Counted from the first letter of the stretch, positions 15,640-24,186 are shown. The stretch: DNA of 39,176 bases from Fictibacillus nanhaiensis (GCA_017052515.1 JAFHKR010000031.1:1-39176); one strand, 5' to 3'. Numbers and translations: made by a program. Notes: a model not told the origin generated them from the letters alone.

Positions 15640-16803
15640 TCATTGATAGAAGTTAGTACCAGTCACTCCTTCAATCTCCTCATCAAGCTGATAAGGACCG
15701 ATTGAATCAAGTTTCGTATTATTAAACTTTACAGACTCAAACCCGTAGCTTTCAGCTGTTAAAAGAATAGCATCGATCATCATCAGATCTTCCGTATCAT
15801 CAGCAGATAACTTTATAGAATCAGGAAAGGTAATCTCTACATCATCCTTGTTCAATACTTTTACACCTAGTACCGTGTTTTTCGGTAGTAACGGTTTAAG
15901 TCCACGCTCTTGTTCATCATCCATCATCTCAAGAGCATCCTCAAACTCCTTTGGCATCGATTTCGTGTCTACTCCCGTTGCATACAGACTTACGATAAAA
16001 GCATCTGTGGACGGAGCGTCATAACGAAAGTGAGGGGCTCCTGGAACTTTAAGGTCCCACTCCGGAACTGTTCCAAAGCGCGGGAATTCGTATCCTTTTT
16101 CACCATCCATACGCAGTTCTACTTTCGCCTTCTGACCTTCATTAGCAAAGGTCATCGTAATCAATGCTTGAAGAAGTGGTTCTTCTGCTTCCTTAATGGC
16201 ACCAGCTGGCAGATCAACGATTACGGTCTCTTCTTCTTCTGTTATTTTGGCTTTTTCTAGGGGACTGTTCATTAAGCCAACATCGCTCGGGTTAAAGGCT
16301 TTAAGTTCTTTATTCACTTTATTGACGTAATAATCTTGGTCGGTTAAGAAACTGACAGGTATGACAAGCTGTGCTTGATCATCCAAATAACCTACTGTCA
16401 CCCAGTCTTTCTTCATAGCTTTCAGGTCCTTATCTAAATAAGGAGCATGATACGCAACAGATGGTTCAGCTTTCATGATCCCGACGGAGTTTTGATCTTT
16501 ATCCGCAGAGTCATCTAACGCTTTTTTTTCTATCATATCCGATTTCTCAGCAACCTTGGAGTTCTGTATCTGTACCCCATTCTGCATCAGATCGGGAGCG
16601 AAAACACCAAAGATGACAAGCGCGCAAGCTGTAGCGAGTGCCGGGAGACTCCATGAAGGAAGCCTCTTCCATTTATTATCCTTATAATTAATATTTGCCT
16701 GAACCTTTAAGAAAAGCTCCTGCTTGGATTGGCGGTCTCTTATCGGGGGCAAATGTTTAAGATGCTGTTCAATTTTTTCATCATTCCACTTAATTGGTTC
16801 CAT
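15640..16803 (-). CDS. rsiX: Anti-sigma factor RsiX
   Basis: Membrane anti-sigma factor that should hold SigX inactive. The 387-residue product has a short cytoplasmic N-terminus (about 1-47), one transmembrane helix (about 50-70, LPALATACALVIFGVFAP) and a large extracytoplasmic domain with repeated alpha/beta segments (for example AITEEEETVIVDLPAGA-like strands). B. subtilis RsiX is 368 residues with the same topology. It overlaps the end of sigX by 14 bp, giving translational coupling; GAGGAGGAA provides the ribosome binding site. Identification rests mainly on position and topology, since anti-sigma sequences diverge quickly. Confidence 0.85.
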   Translation of the reverse strand: MEPIKWNDEKIEQHLKHLPPIRDRQSKQELFLKVQANINYKDNKWKRLPSWSLPALATACALVIFGVFAPDLMQNGVQIQNSKVAEKSDMIEKKALDDSADKDQNSVGIMKAEPSVAYHAPYLDKDLKAMKKDWVTVGYLDDQAQLVIPVSFLTDQDYYVNKVNKELKAFNPSDVGLMNSPLEKAKITEEEETVIVDLPAGAIKEAEEPLLQALITMTFANEGQKAKVELRMDGEKGYEFPRFGTVPEWDLKVPGAPHFRYDAPSTDAFIVSLYATGVDTKSMPKEFEDALEMMDDEQERGLKPLLPKNTVLGVKVLNKDDVEITFPDSIKLSADDTEDLMMIDAILLTAESYGFESVKFNNTKLDSIGPYQLDEEIEGVTGTNFYQ

Positions 16804-17335
16804 CTTTCAATTCCTCCTCCAGGCCCGGTTGCTGATCCAGCCATTTGCGCAATTCTTTTATAGCCCGGTGCTGGGTGGTCTTTACTTTACTTTCGGTCCA
16901 ACTTAGTATTTGCGCAGTTTCTGAGATCGATAATGATTGGATGTACCGAAGTACAAGCACTTGCTGCTGATCAAGTGAACAACGTTTCATCATAGTATAT
17001 AAATCTAGGTAAGATTCTTTTTTTGCAACTAATTCTTCTGGAAGGGGATCTCCATCACGTAATACACTTTCACTTTCTTTTATATCAAAGAACAGGAACC
17101 GTTTGTTGCGTCTGGATTGTTTTCTAAGCCAGTCAATGGCCACGTGCCTGGCAATGGAATACAACCATGTTTTCTCTGAACTCTTGCCTTCGAAACTCTC
17201 GTAGGCGTTTAATACCCGGATATAAACTTCTTGCACAAGATCTTCTGCCGATTCCCGATTTCGTACCATATAGAAGATAAATTGAAATAGCGCCGTATGA
17301 TACTCATCGTACAATCGGTCGAACGTTTCCTTCAC
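16790..17335 (-). CDS. sigX: ECF sigma factor SigX
   Basis: The 181-residue protein has sigma region 2 (FDRLYDEYHTALFQFIF, AEDLVQEVYIRVLNAYE, EKTWLYSIARHVAIDWLRK) and region 4 (LDQQQVLVLRYIQSLSISE, SESKVKTTQHRAIK-like helix). The region 2 wording is very close to B. subtilis SigX as I remember it. SigX controls genes for cell-envelope charge and lipid modification. The start is GTG with GGGGG upstream. Just upstream is a promoter with the ECF hexamers TGTAAC and CGAC at 16 bp, so the operon should be autoregulated. rsiX follows with overlap. Confidence 0.92.
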   Translation of the reverse strand: MKETFDRLYDEYHTALFQFIFYMVRNRESAEDLVQEVYIRVLNAYESFEGKSSEKTWLYSIARHVAIDWLRKQSRRNKRFLFFDIKESESVLRDGDPLPEELVAKKESYLDLYTMMKRCSLDQQQVLVLRYIQSLSISETAQILSWTESKVKTTQHRAIKELRKWLDQQPGLEEELKDGTN

Positions 17336-17369
17336 TTCGGATGGCCCCCTATCTCTATGTATTTATGTA

Positions 17370-17395
17370 GTCGAATTTACTTATAAAAAGTTACA
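17370..17395 (-). promoter_or_regulatory. ECF-type autoregulatory promoter of sigX
   Basis: Minus strand TGTAAC (17395-17390), 16-bp spacer, CGAC (17373-17370), the SigX consensus hexamers, 35 bp before the sigX start. Confidence 0.8.
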
Positions 17396-17452
17396 TTACA
17401 AATATGTTACTTCTAAGTCTACTCTTTTTTATAGCATCTTGATAGGACCATT

Positions 17453-17464
17453 TGGTCGATAATT
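17453..17464. other. Palindrome GACCA-TT-TGGTC
   Basis: Short perfect dyad with a 2-bp centre upstream of the sigX promoter. It could be an operator half shared with the TetR system (whose likely operator also contains GAC..GTC), but this is speculative. Confidence 0.25.
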
Positions 17465-17559
17465 CCCAACAAAAGTGTAACTCCTTAGACAAAACCAGTC
17501 AGTAAATATATCTTGAGCAGGACAAGCGCTGTTTGGGCTAAAGAATGTCGGCAATATTC

Positions 17560-17717
17560 AATACCTCGAAGGGTATTACCCTTTTTTATTCAAGAAATTT
17601 TCAGGATAATCCCTTAAAATTCGAATGTATACCCGCGAGTTGGGAGCATAATTCCGCGAATTTTGCTCATATATCCGTGAGTCTACTTATTTCGACATGT
17701 ACAAATATTCATATACC
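17560..17717. repeat. Dispersed ~158-bp non-coding element, copy A
   Basis: Begins with the palindrome AATACC...GGTATT and contains three tandem 21-bp units (17628-17648, 17649-17669, 17670-17690) sharing the core CCGCGAGTTTTGCTC; it ends near ATATACC. A second copy with the same order and length lies at 38352-38510. It fills most of the 442-nt gap between sigX and the TetR gene; the ORF that crosses it is not credible. Confidence 0.7.
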
Positions 17718-17744
17718 CTCACTAACAAAGAATCTACTAACACA

Positions 17745-17773
17745 AATAAAAAAGACACCAAACTTGGTGCCTT
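17745..17773 (-). terminator. Terminator of the GNAT-TetR operon
   Basis: AAAGGCACCAA/TTGGTGTCTTT stem followed by TTTATTT on the minus strand, beginning just after the TetR stop. Confidence 0.88.
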
Positions 17774-17777
17774 TACG

Positions 17778-18389
17778 TTAATTCGTTATAACATAGGTTA
17801 AAAACATTTCTTCGATGGTATCCCAGGCAATTCGATACTGCTCTTCTTCTCCTAGAAAAGAATAATGAAGCACGTTACCATCACGAAGTGCCCAAAAGAT
17901 TCGTGAGATGTTTTGCGGATCTAACTCTTTTTTAATTTCCCCTGATTCCTGACCTTCTTTAATGATCTTCACAATATAATCAATAAATCGGTTATATCGC
18001 GCTGCAAGAATCGTTCGTAGATCATCTTGCCTTGATCCATAGAGCCAGAATTCAATATATACACGCATCGTCTGCTGATCATCTTCTTTTAACTCTTGTT
18101 TTTTCCAACGTTTGAATAGATTCTCAAGCTTTTTACTAGCACTTGTAAGAGAAGCGTTCTCTTGTTCCATATCTTCAAAGAATTCATCTGTTCGCTTCTT
18201 TAATAGTTGAAGATAGATTTCTTCTTTACTAGCAAAATAGTTATAGATGGCACCTTTACTAATGTTAGAATCTTTAACGATGTCGTCTATAATCGTAGCT
18301 TGGTATCCCTTTTCACTAAAGCATTTTAAGGCGCTCTCAAGAATGTGGTTGCGTTTCTCTTCTTTATACTCAGCTGAAACTTTAGGCAT
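17778..18389 (-). CDS. TetR/AcrR-family transcriptional regulator
   Basis: A 203-residue repressor with an N-terminal TetR helix-turn-helix (ILESALKCFSEKGYQATIIDDIVKDSNISKGAIYNYFASKEEIY, about 15-58) and a helical ligand-binding domain. It resembles B. subtilis YfiR-type proteins. It is the second gene after a double-GNAT protein, 48 nt downstream. A near-perfect 18-bp palindrome at the promoter of that gene is its probable operator, so the pair is likely autoregulated. The ligand is unknown. The ribosome binding site is GGAGGAAG. Confidence 0.88.
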   Translation of the reverse strand: MPKVSAEYKEEKRNHILESALKCFSEKGYQATIIDDIVKDSNISKGAIYNYFASKEEIYLQLLKKRTDEFFEDMEQENASLTSASKKLENLFKRWKKQELKEDDQQTMRVYIEFWLYGSRQDDLRTILAARYNRFIDYIVKIIKEGQESGEIKKELDPQNISRIFWALRDGNVLHYSFLGEEEQYRIAWDTIEEMFLTYVITN

Positions 18390-18437
18390 GATGCTTCCTC
18401 CATTTATGACACGTCTTCTATAAGTATAACAGAGTTT

Positions 18438-19358
18438 TCAGTCTATTTCGGAAAAAGTTTTCACGGTGCGTGAGTCATTAGTCTGTTCGATTAGCCGTTC
18501 CATATGTACTTGTTCAACATACGTCGTAAATCCTGTTTCACGCAACAGTTGGTTTAGATAATCCTCTTTTTTCGGAATGTTGATCGTTATCCTTTTTACG
18601 GATTCCTCGGCTGGCGCGAATGCGGTTATTACTAATTCTCTCACCGTCTGCTCTTGGAAGTCATTCTGTTCGTCGGTTACACATTGATAGAGTAAGATTG
18701 TGGATAGCTTCCCTGTTTCATTATAGACTTTTTTATACACAGCATATCCGAGTGGAATTTCGTCTTTCATTCCTATCACACAAATACAGTCTCTTAAGCT
18801 CTGAAATTGAGTCTGCCATGCGGTACTATGTTTGAAAAAGGACAATCGTTGTATATCAAATAGAGATACTTCTTTGATCTGTATCTCTGAACTTGCTCTT
18901 TCCCAAGTAGTAATGACCCCTTCATGTTGAAGATATGTCAGTTCTTCAAACGTCTCATAACCCATGCTTTTATATAGGTTGATAGCAGCTGTATTTTCTT
19001 TTACCGCTTCGAGTCTTGCAATTTCAACTTTCTCTTCTGCATATATGTTTAAGCAGACGGATATGAGCTTCTTACCAATACCCATTCCTCTATAATCTGG
19101 AGCGATTGCGGTTCCTCCGTTCCATACGTATCGCTTACCGTTAATCGTTCGAAAACCGTTTAGTACGAATCCTGCTAACTTGCCATCGTAAACAGCCACG
19201 ACTGATTTCTCAAGCGAGATTCCTTCACCAGCAATCCTTTGTATGAATCGATCAAGGTCCACGGTCATATCAAAGAAATAATGCTTCCACGAGTCATTCC
19301 ATAACAGCATTGCCTCATTAAAAGTTAACTCACTAAATCGTTTAATGACTAACACCAC
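18438..19358 (-). CDS. Two-domain GNAT acetyltransferase
   Basis: The 306-residue protein has a first GNAT domain (about 1-150) with the acetyl-CoA loop motif R-G-M-G-I-G-K (YRGMGIGKKLI) and the C-terminal NLYKSMGYE, and a second, degenerate GNAT-like domain (about 155-300) without a clear acetyl-CoA loop. It may acetylate a small molecule or peptide amine. The start is GTG (or the next codon, also GTG) with GAGGAGAG upstream. It precedes the TetR gene in a two-gene operon with an operator at the promoter, suggesting induction by a toxic or signal compound that it may also modify. Confidence 0.8.
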   Translation of the reverse strand: MVLVIKRFSELTFNEAMLLWNDSWKHYFFDMTVDLDRFIQRIAGEGISLEKSVVAVYDGKLAGFVLNGFRTINGKRYVWNGGTAIAPDYRGMGIGKKLISVCLNIYAEEKVEIARLEAVKENTAAINLYKSMGYETFEELTYLQHEGVITTWERASSEIQIKEVSLFDIQRLSFFKHSTAWQTQFQSLRDCICVIGMKDEIPLGYAVYKKVYNETGKLSTILLYQCVTDEQNDFQEQTVRELVITAFAPAEESVKRITINIPKKEDYLNQLLRETGFTTYVEQVHMERLIEQTNDSRTVKTFSEID

Positions 19359-19378
19359 AATCTCTCCTCATTATTTTT

Positions 19379-19396
19379 AAAACGACTGGTCGTTTT
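19379..19396. promoter_or_regulatory. Likely TetR operator of the GNAT-TetR operon
   Basis: AAAACGACTGGTCGTTTT, an 18-bp palindrome with only the central pair unmatched, about 20 bp upstream of the GNAT start and directly downstream of the -10 box, ideal for repression. Confidence 0.7.
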
Positions 19397-19403
19397 ATTA
19401 AAT

Positions 19404-19431
19404 TTTATAAAATAATGAATCGTATGACCAA
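19404..19431 (-). promoter_or_regulatory. Promoter of the GNAT-TetR operon
   Basis: Minus strand TTGGTC (19431-19426), 16-bp spacer, TATAAA (19409-19404), with the palindromic operator starting 7 bp beyond the -10. Confidence 0.6.
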
Positions 19432-19471
19432 TACATTCGTTCGACAAATAGCATTCCTATGACTAAAATAT

Positions 19472-19514
19472 AAAAAAACTGATATCAAGAGGGCAGGTCC
19501 TCATCGATATCAGC
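19472..19514 (-). terminator. Terminator of the small gene at 19528
   Basis: CTGATATC/GATATCAG arms with an inner partial stem, then seven T on the minus strand. Confidence 0.75.
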
Positions 19515-19527
19515 TTCTTAAACTATA

Positions 19528-19827
19528 TTATCTCTTTAGATCAAATAACATCTTAAAGTGATCATAATACTCTTCTACTTTTCGATCTTCTTGCTTCAAA
19601 AAATCATTTAGTTGTTGTTCTGATGATAATTGAAGAGCCTTCTCTCCAAATTCACTCATATCATCTAAAACACCAGAAGTTTTCTCTCCGATTTCAACAT
19701 CTTCTTTTAATAGTTGAGCGACTTCCGTTAATTTATTTAGCTGTTCTTCACTTACGCTTTTATTTTGATGAATATCTTCCAACATGGAGTAAATGATCTG
19801 CGCTCTTTCTTTCGTCTGTGTTTTCAT
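19528..19827 (-). CDS. Small coiled-coil-like protein of unknown function
   Basis: I do not recognise this 99-residue protein. It is highly charged and almost entirely helical by composition (IIYSMLEDIHQNKSVSEEQL, NKLTEVAQLLKEDVEIGEK), with no signal peptide or transmembrane segment. The start has AGAGGAGTG upstream and the gene has its own terminator, so it is likely real. It is divergent from the penicillin-binding protein gene, 111 nt away. Confidence 0.65.
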   Translation of the reverse strand: MKTQTKERAQIIYSMLEDIHQNKSVSEEQLNKLTEVAQLLKEDVEIGEKTSGVLDDMSEFGEKALQLSSEQQLNDFLKQEDRKVEEYYDHFKMLFDLKR

Positions 19828-19938
19828 TAAATCACTCCTCTAAATTAACCTTCCCCCATCCAGTCTCTTTATAAACTGTTTTATATTTACAAGTATTGGG
19901 TAAATCAGGAGTAGTAACTTAGAGAAAGGAAGAGTGCT

Positions 19939-22347
19939 GTGGCGAAAAGGTCTGTACTTCGTCAGAAGAGAAAACGATCACTTTGGATTCGGCGGACAGC
20001 AATTATAACGTTAATTCTTTTCTTATCCAGCGTAACATTTGGAGGAGCGATGATCTATGCATATGTAAACGGTACTCCAAAGCTTACAGCTGACGACTTG
20101 AAAGATCCCCAATCATCGATGATCTATGACATGAACGATGAGTTCATCACGTATGTAACAAGCTCAGAACGACGAGAATATGTCAAGATTGATGATATAC
20201 CAGAACTCGTCCAACAAGCATTTATCTCTACAGAAGACGTTAGGTTCAGAGAACATATGGGAATCGACATGAAGCGAATTGTCGGGGCAGCCGTTGCGAA
20301 TGTTCAAGATGGATTCGGCGCTGAAGGGGCAAGCACTATCACTCAGCAAGTGGTTAAAAACTCAGTTCTATCGTCAGACAAAACACTCGAACGAAAAGTG
20401 CAAGAAGCCTACCTGGCTATTCAATTAGAACAAAAGTATTCAAAAGATCAGATCTTAGAGATGTACCTGAACAAAATATACTTTGGGAGCGGTGCATATG
20501 GGGTAGCGACGGCTTCGAAAACGTATTTTAATAAACCTCTAAAAGAACTATCTCCAGCAGAAGCTGCTCTTTTAGCTGGTCTGCCTCAAAGACCGAGCAG
20601 TTATGACCCTTTCCTTCACCCTAAAGTAGCAGAGGAAAGACGCAATACTGTATTGCATCTCATGTACAAGAATGGTGCCATTACAAAACAACAAAAAGAA
20701 GAAGCCATGAAATCAGCTGTAACGGAATCTCTATCAAAAGAAAAAACAAAACGATTAAAGTACGATGCTTTTATTCAGCAAGTGATTAAAGAATTAAAAG
20801 AAAAAGGAGTATCTGAACGGGCGATTTATGAGGGTGGATTAAAGATCTATACAACACTTGATCCTAAAGCTCAAGCTCATACGGAAAAGGTGCTATCCAC
20901 TGAAGAATATGTCAACTATCCAAACGACAAATTTAAAGCGGGTGTCGCGTTGCTCGATACAAAGACCGGTGTTATTCGTGCGTTAGGCGGTAACCGAACA
21001 AGTGATGATCAAAACATCGAGAAAGGTTTCAACTATGCGACTGATATTACTCGCCAACCCGGTTCCACCATCAAACCCATCTTAGATTATGGACCAGCTA
21101 TAGAAAAGTTTAAATGGTCTACGTATAAACAGATCAAAGATGAAGAGTTAGAGATTGACGGTTGGGAAGCCGGAAACTGGGACGATGATTTTCATGGAGA
21201 TGTTTCTATGCGGGAAGCACTCGTCCATTCTTATAATATTCCTGCCATCAAAACCTTTATGGAAGTTGGCTCTGAAGATGCTGTAAGCTTCGCTAAACAG
21301 CTAGGTATACCTATTAAGACCGCTCATCCTGCCTATGCCATCGGTGGATTTGGTAAGGGTCCATCACCATTAGAACTAGCAGGTGCATACACAGCATTCG
21401 GAAACCAGGGTGTCTACCATAAACCAACAACTCTTCGTAGTGTGAAATATCCCGATGGCTATGAAACAAAGTATGAATCCAAACCTGTTGCAGCCATGCA
21501 TGATTACACGGCTTATATGATTACAGATATGCTAAAAGATGTTGTTAATAAAGGAACAGGAACTCTAGCTGCTATTCCTGGATTAGAAGTGGCCGGCAAA
21601 ACGGGAACGACGAATATGCCAGACGGGCTTGATCATATTAAAAAGGGCTCAAGTGACTCGTGGTTTGCAGGCTATACAACAAACTATACAGCCGCAGTAT
21701 GGACAGGATATGACAAAACAACGGCAGAGAGTTATCTGACGCCTGAAGACCAAAAAATTGCTAAATACATTTTCAAGTCTATCGTCTCTGAAGTGTCAAA
21801 GAATAAAAAGACAGCCGGGTTTTCTAAGCCAAAATCAGTTGAGGAAGTATACATCAATAAAGACACTGGATATGTAACAAAAGACGAAAATGGCTCTAAT
21901 GTGACGAAAGAGCTTATCGTAAAAGGCACATCCCTTAAAGAGATGACTGCTCCAGTTAAAACAAAGAAAGTCGATAAAAAAGAACGAACGAGAAGCAACA
22001 CAAACAATGAAGAGAAAAACAATGAAGAGAAAAACAAGGATGACAAAAAGAAAGATTCCGCTAAGACTAAAGAAGAAGACAAAAAGAAAGAAGATGAAAA
22101 ACAAACCGAGCCGCCACCAACAAAGCCAGAGGATAAGGCTGATCCGCCACCACCACAAGATGACAACCCGGATGATCCTGGTACAACACCTGAACCTGAA
22201 GATCCACCAACAGTGCCAGATCCACCTCCAACAGAACCTCCTCCGACAACAGATCCGCCACCGACTGAACCACCACCAGCGGATGGTGGAACGGGAACGG
22301 GAACAGGAGCAGGTGCTGGTACATCTGGAACAACAACTACACCATAA
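19939..22347 (+). CDS. Class A bifunctional penicillin-binding protein (PBP1A family)
   Basis: This enzyme polymerises and crosslinks peptidoglycan. The 802-residue product has a basic cytoplasmic start, one transmembrane helix (about 20-42), a glycosyltransferase GT51 domain with catalytic Glu E99 in STEDVRFREH and GASTITQQ (about 130-137), and a transpeptidase domain with S376-T-I-K379, S431-Y-N433 and K554-T-G. After about residue 670 comes a tail of low complexity: first Lys/Glu-rich, then Pro-rich (PPTEPPPT-like), ending in Gly/Thr. Such tails occur in Bacillus PBPs and probably span the wall. The start is GTG with AAAGGAAGAG upstream. Confidence 0.95.
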   Translation: MAKRSVLRQKRKRSLWIRRTAIITLILFLSSVTFGGAMIYAYVNGTPKLTADDLKDPQSSMIYDMNDEFITYVTSSERREYVKIDDIPELVQQAFISTEDVRFREHMGIDMKRIVGAAVANVQDGFGAEGASTITQQVVKNSVLSSDKTLERKVQEAYLAIQLEQKYSKDQILEMYLNKIYFGSGAYGVATASKTYFNKPLKELSPAEAALLAGLPQRPSSYDPFLHPKVAEERRNTVLHLMYKNGAITKQQKEEAMKSAVTESLSKEKTKRLKYDAFIQQVIKELKEKGVSERAIYEGGLKIYTTLDPKAQAHTEKVLSTEEYVNYPNDKFKAGVALLDTKTGVIRALGGNRTSDDQNIEKGFNYATDITRQPGSTIKPILDYGPAIEKFKWSTYKQIKDEELEIDGWEAGNWDDDFHGDVSMREALVHSYNIPAIKTFMEVGSEDAVSFAKQLGIPIKTAHPAYAIGGFGKGPSPLELAGAYTAFGNQGVYHKPTTLRSVKYPDGYETKYESKPVAAMHDYTAYMITDMLKDVVNKGTGTLAAIPGLEVAGKTGTTNMPDGLDHIKKGSSDSWFAGYTTNYTAAVWTGYDKTTAESYLTPEDQKIAKYIFKSIVSEVSKNKKTAGFSKPKSVEEVYINKDTGYVTKDENGSNVTKELIVKGTSLKEMTAPVKTKKVDKKERTRSNTNNEEKNNEEKNKDDKKKDSAKTKEEDKKKEDEKQTEPPPTKPEDKADPPPPQDDNPDDPGTTPEPEDPPTVPDPPPTEPPPTTDPPPTEPPPADGGTGTGTGAGAGTSGTTTTP

Positions 22348-22349
22348 TC

Positions 22350-22385
22350 AAAAAAGTAACCCGCTAATATTAGCGGGTTACTTTT
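22350..22385. terminator. Bidirectional terminator between the PBP gene and the membrane hydrolase
   Basis: Long perfect stem AAAAGTAACCCGCTAA with complement, centred near 22367, with A/T runs on both sides; it overlaps the stop of the convergent gene. Confidence 0.88.
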
Positions 22386-23247
22386 CTATGAACTCATACA
22401 AAAAGGATTCTCCATTACGATAAAACCGAGGATCATAGATCCCTAGCTTTTCTTCTTCTTCAACCACAACCACGAATGGAGACCAGTCGTAAAGGGTTTT
22501 TGCACGTGGGTTCTCTTCAAAAAGTGGCTCTAAATTAGCTTCATCGCTTGAAACCAAAACATGCTCAACTTTTGGCTTCATAAATATACTATCTTTTACA
22601 ATCTCTACTTTGCTATCTTTTTTTCCGATCACTTGAAATTGGGTTGGAACAAATCCTGCAGCTAATGCGACTTCATCATATTTTTCTTTTGCTTCACTAT
22701 AGATCACATAACCTTGTAACGATTGTACCCCAACATGAGCAATCATCAAGATCCATACTACACGGAAAACTTTAAAACGGTTTGATGGTTCCTTTTTTCT
22801 TGAAACGATAAAACCCGTGAGCATCAAGAACCAAAATACAAAATCAACGATTGAAATCGTTCCAAATGTGACTCGATAGCTTGTGAATGGTTCTAAGTAC
22901 CCTGTTCCCCATGTGTTAAAGAGGTCACTCGTATTATGAATAAATACAGCTAAGAGCGCCCAGTAGAACAGCCTTCGATCGTTCACCTTAAATAAAATAC
23001 TGCTAAGAAGATATATGATGATTCCCCAAACTGGAACGAGGAAAAAAGAATGAGTTAATCCTCTATGCCACATCTGCTGCATGATGCGACCTGTTTCTGT
23101 AAGGTTTACAACCACATCAATATCAGGAATCTGACTGCCGACCACTGTCGTAAACAACAAAGCTCTCTTATGTGACTTGTCCATATTCATTTTATTTGCT
23201 GCGCCATACAACGTTAAACCAAACAATGTGTGAGTTACTGTATCCAT
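22378..23247 (-). CDS. Membrane-bound metal-dependent hydrolase (YdjM/YfhP family)
   Basis: The 289-residue product begins MDTVTHTLFG, the start signature of this family, whose conserved His and Asp residues (H6, QIPDIDVV, HRGLTHS, HNTSDLFNTWG) are all visible and presumed to bind metal. About four to five transmembrane helices lie between residues 65 and 185, followed by a C-terminal soluble region of about 100 residues. Family members are described as inner-membrane hydrolases without a settled substrate; B. subtilis YfhP belongs here. The gene has AGAGGAC as ribosome binding site. Confidence 0.85.
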   Translation of the reverse strand: MDTVTHTLFGLTLYGAANKMNMDKSHKRALLFTTVVGSQIPDIDVVVNLTETGRIMQQMWHRGLTHSFFLVPVWGIIIYLLSSILFKVNDRRLFYWALLAVFIHNTSDLFNTWGTGYLEPFTSYRVTFGTISIVDFVFWFLMLTGFIVSRKKEPSNRFKVFRVVWILMIAHVGVQSLQGYVIYSEAKEKYDEVALAAGFVPTQFQVIGKKDSKVEIVKDSIFMKPKVEHVLVSSDEANLEPLFEENPRAKTLYDWSPFVVVVEEEEKLGIYDPRFYRNGESFLYEFIEK

Positions 23248-23283
23248 AAGTCCTCTTTAATTCGTTTTTCTTTTATGTTAACG

Positions 23284-23317
23284 AAAAAAAGAACTTCTGT
23301 CTTGATAGAAGCTCTTT
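23284..23317 (-). terminator. Terminator downstream of the dinB-like pseudogene
   Basis: AAAGAGCTTCT/AGAAGTTCTTT stem (one mismatch), loop of 8, then a T-run on the minus strand. Confidence 0.8.
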
Positions 23318-23343
23318 GAAAGGTTTCCATTATTTCCTAAGAT

Positions 23344-23359
23344 AATTTCCGGGGAAATT
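23344..23359. other. Perfect short palindrome AATTTCC-GG-GGAAATT
   Basis: Seven-base arms around GG in the tail of the dinB-like transcript region. No function assigned; too A/T-rich at the edges to act as a terminator and not followed by a T-run. Confidence 0.3.
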
Positions 23360-23379
23360 CGACTTTATTTCCTACACGT

Positions 23380-23867
23380 TTATACTTCTTGTTTTAAGAG
23401 CTCAACCCCTTTGTTTAAGAGGTATTTTTCAATTTGCTGTTTATGATGATTATCGTGTTCCACCATACCCTTGATATATTCACATAATGTAATCCAGGAA
23501 TCTCCTATTTGGATTTTCTCCTCCCAAATAGCAACTGGCAGCTCTTGAAGCTTTCTAGATAAGACAAGTCGACACTCAATCACTTCATCAATTAAAGCAT
23601 TCTTGGATATCCCACATCTTGCTTCGTGAGCGGCATTTCCATTTATTTCTTCTACATCCCTATTTTAGGTGTTGTGTTAGATCTCTTTATAAAATAAGAA
23701 AACCTTTCATCCCAAACAAACATATCCCATGCCTTAATATGGGCAATGATTTCACCTGTAGACCACTTATCTTCTTGAATAGGCTCTAGCCAATATTCTT
23801 CAGGTATTCTTTTTAACTCTTCCAGCCATTTTACTAAACAGCTATATGAATGAATCACTTCGCTCAT
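23380..23867 (-). pseudogene. DinB-superfamily (DUF1572-like) gene, frameshifted
   Basis: Two frames make one DinB-fold protein. The first (23867-23652) has a good ribosome binding site and encodes MSEVIHSYSCLVKWLEELKR, then WSTGEIIAHIKAWDMF, and stops after PKIGM at TAG. In the next frame, reading from just before that stop, the protein continues DVEEINGNAAHEARCGISKN through IECRLVLSRKLQELP and ITLCEYIKGMVEHDNHHKQQIE to 23380. The typical metal-binding His positions (AHIKAWD, EHDNHHKQQI) are therefore split by one missing (or two extra) bases near ATAGGGATG at about 23655. A sequencing error is possible, as the rest of both halves is intact. Confidence 0.8.
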
Positions 23868-23952
23868 TAACTTGTCCTCCTAGCATTCCATCAAACTTTT
23901 AAACTTTTTCAAATTTATTAGGATTTTGTCCATGTCACTCCTTCTTCTGGGA

Positions 23953-23961
23953 CATACACTA
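23953..23961 (+). promoter_or_regulatory. Candidate SigK-type -10 element of the YjcZ-like gene
   Basis: CATACACTA matches the late mother-cell consensus CATANNNTA, 43 bp before the start codon. The weak AC-type -35 of SigK promoters cannot be placed with certainty. Confidence 0.35.
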
Positions 23962-24003
23962 AGATGAAAGCATAAGGCACAAGAAAGAAGGAGGACTTAC
24001 AGC

Positions 24004-24177
24004 ATGTTTGGAAAAAGACAGAAACAAGAACGTAACTGGGGTTATCCAGGTTACGGATATGGTTGCTACACCCCATGCGGCTACGGATATGGCGGTTACG
24101 GCGGCGGAGGCGGCGTTTTCGCTTTAATTGTCGTGCTATTTATCCTTCTCATCATCATCGGTGCGTCGTGGAGATAG
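24004..24177 (+). CDS. YjcZ-family sporulation small membrane protein
   Basis: A 57-residue ORF with a strong ribosome binding site (AAGGAGGAC). The N-terminal half is basic then very rich in Gly and Tyr ([22 protein letters not shown]), with two Cys, and the C-terminal half is one hydrophobic helix ([18 protein letters not shown]). This is the hallmark of the YjcZ family of tiny proteins found in spore formers. The exact role is unknown; relatives are expressed during sporulation. A terminator follows directly. Confidence 0.85.
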   Translation: MFGKRQKQERNWGYPGYGYGCYTPCGYGYGGYGGGGGVFALIVVLFILLIIIGASWR

Positions 24178-24186
24178 TAGTTTGTT

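Noticed and set aside
17545-17781. 78-codon plus-strand ORF between sigX and the TetR gene
   Set aside because: It runs through the dispersed repeat and the TetR terminator, has no ribosome binding site, and its composition is not protein-like.
21732-22423. Several overlapping ORFs opposite or out of frame with the PBP C-terminal tail
   Set aside because: They are shadows of the low-complexity Lys/Glu and Pro repeats of the PBP gene.
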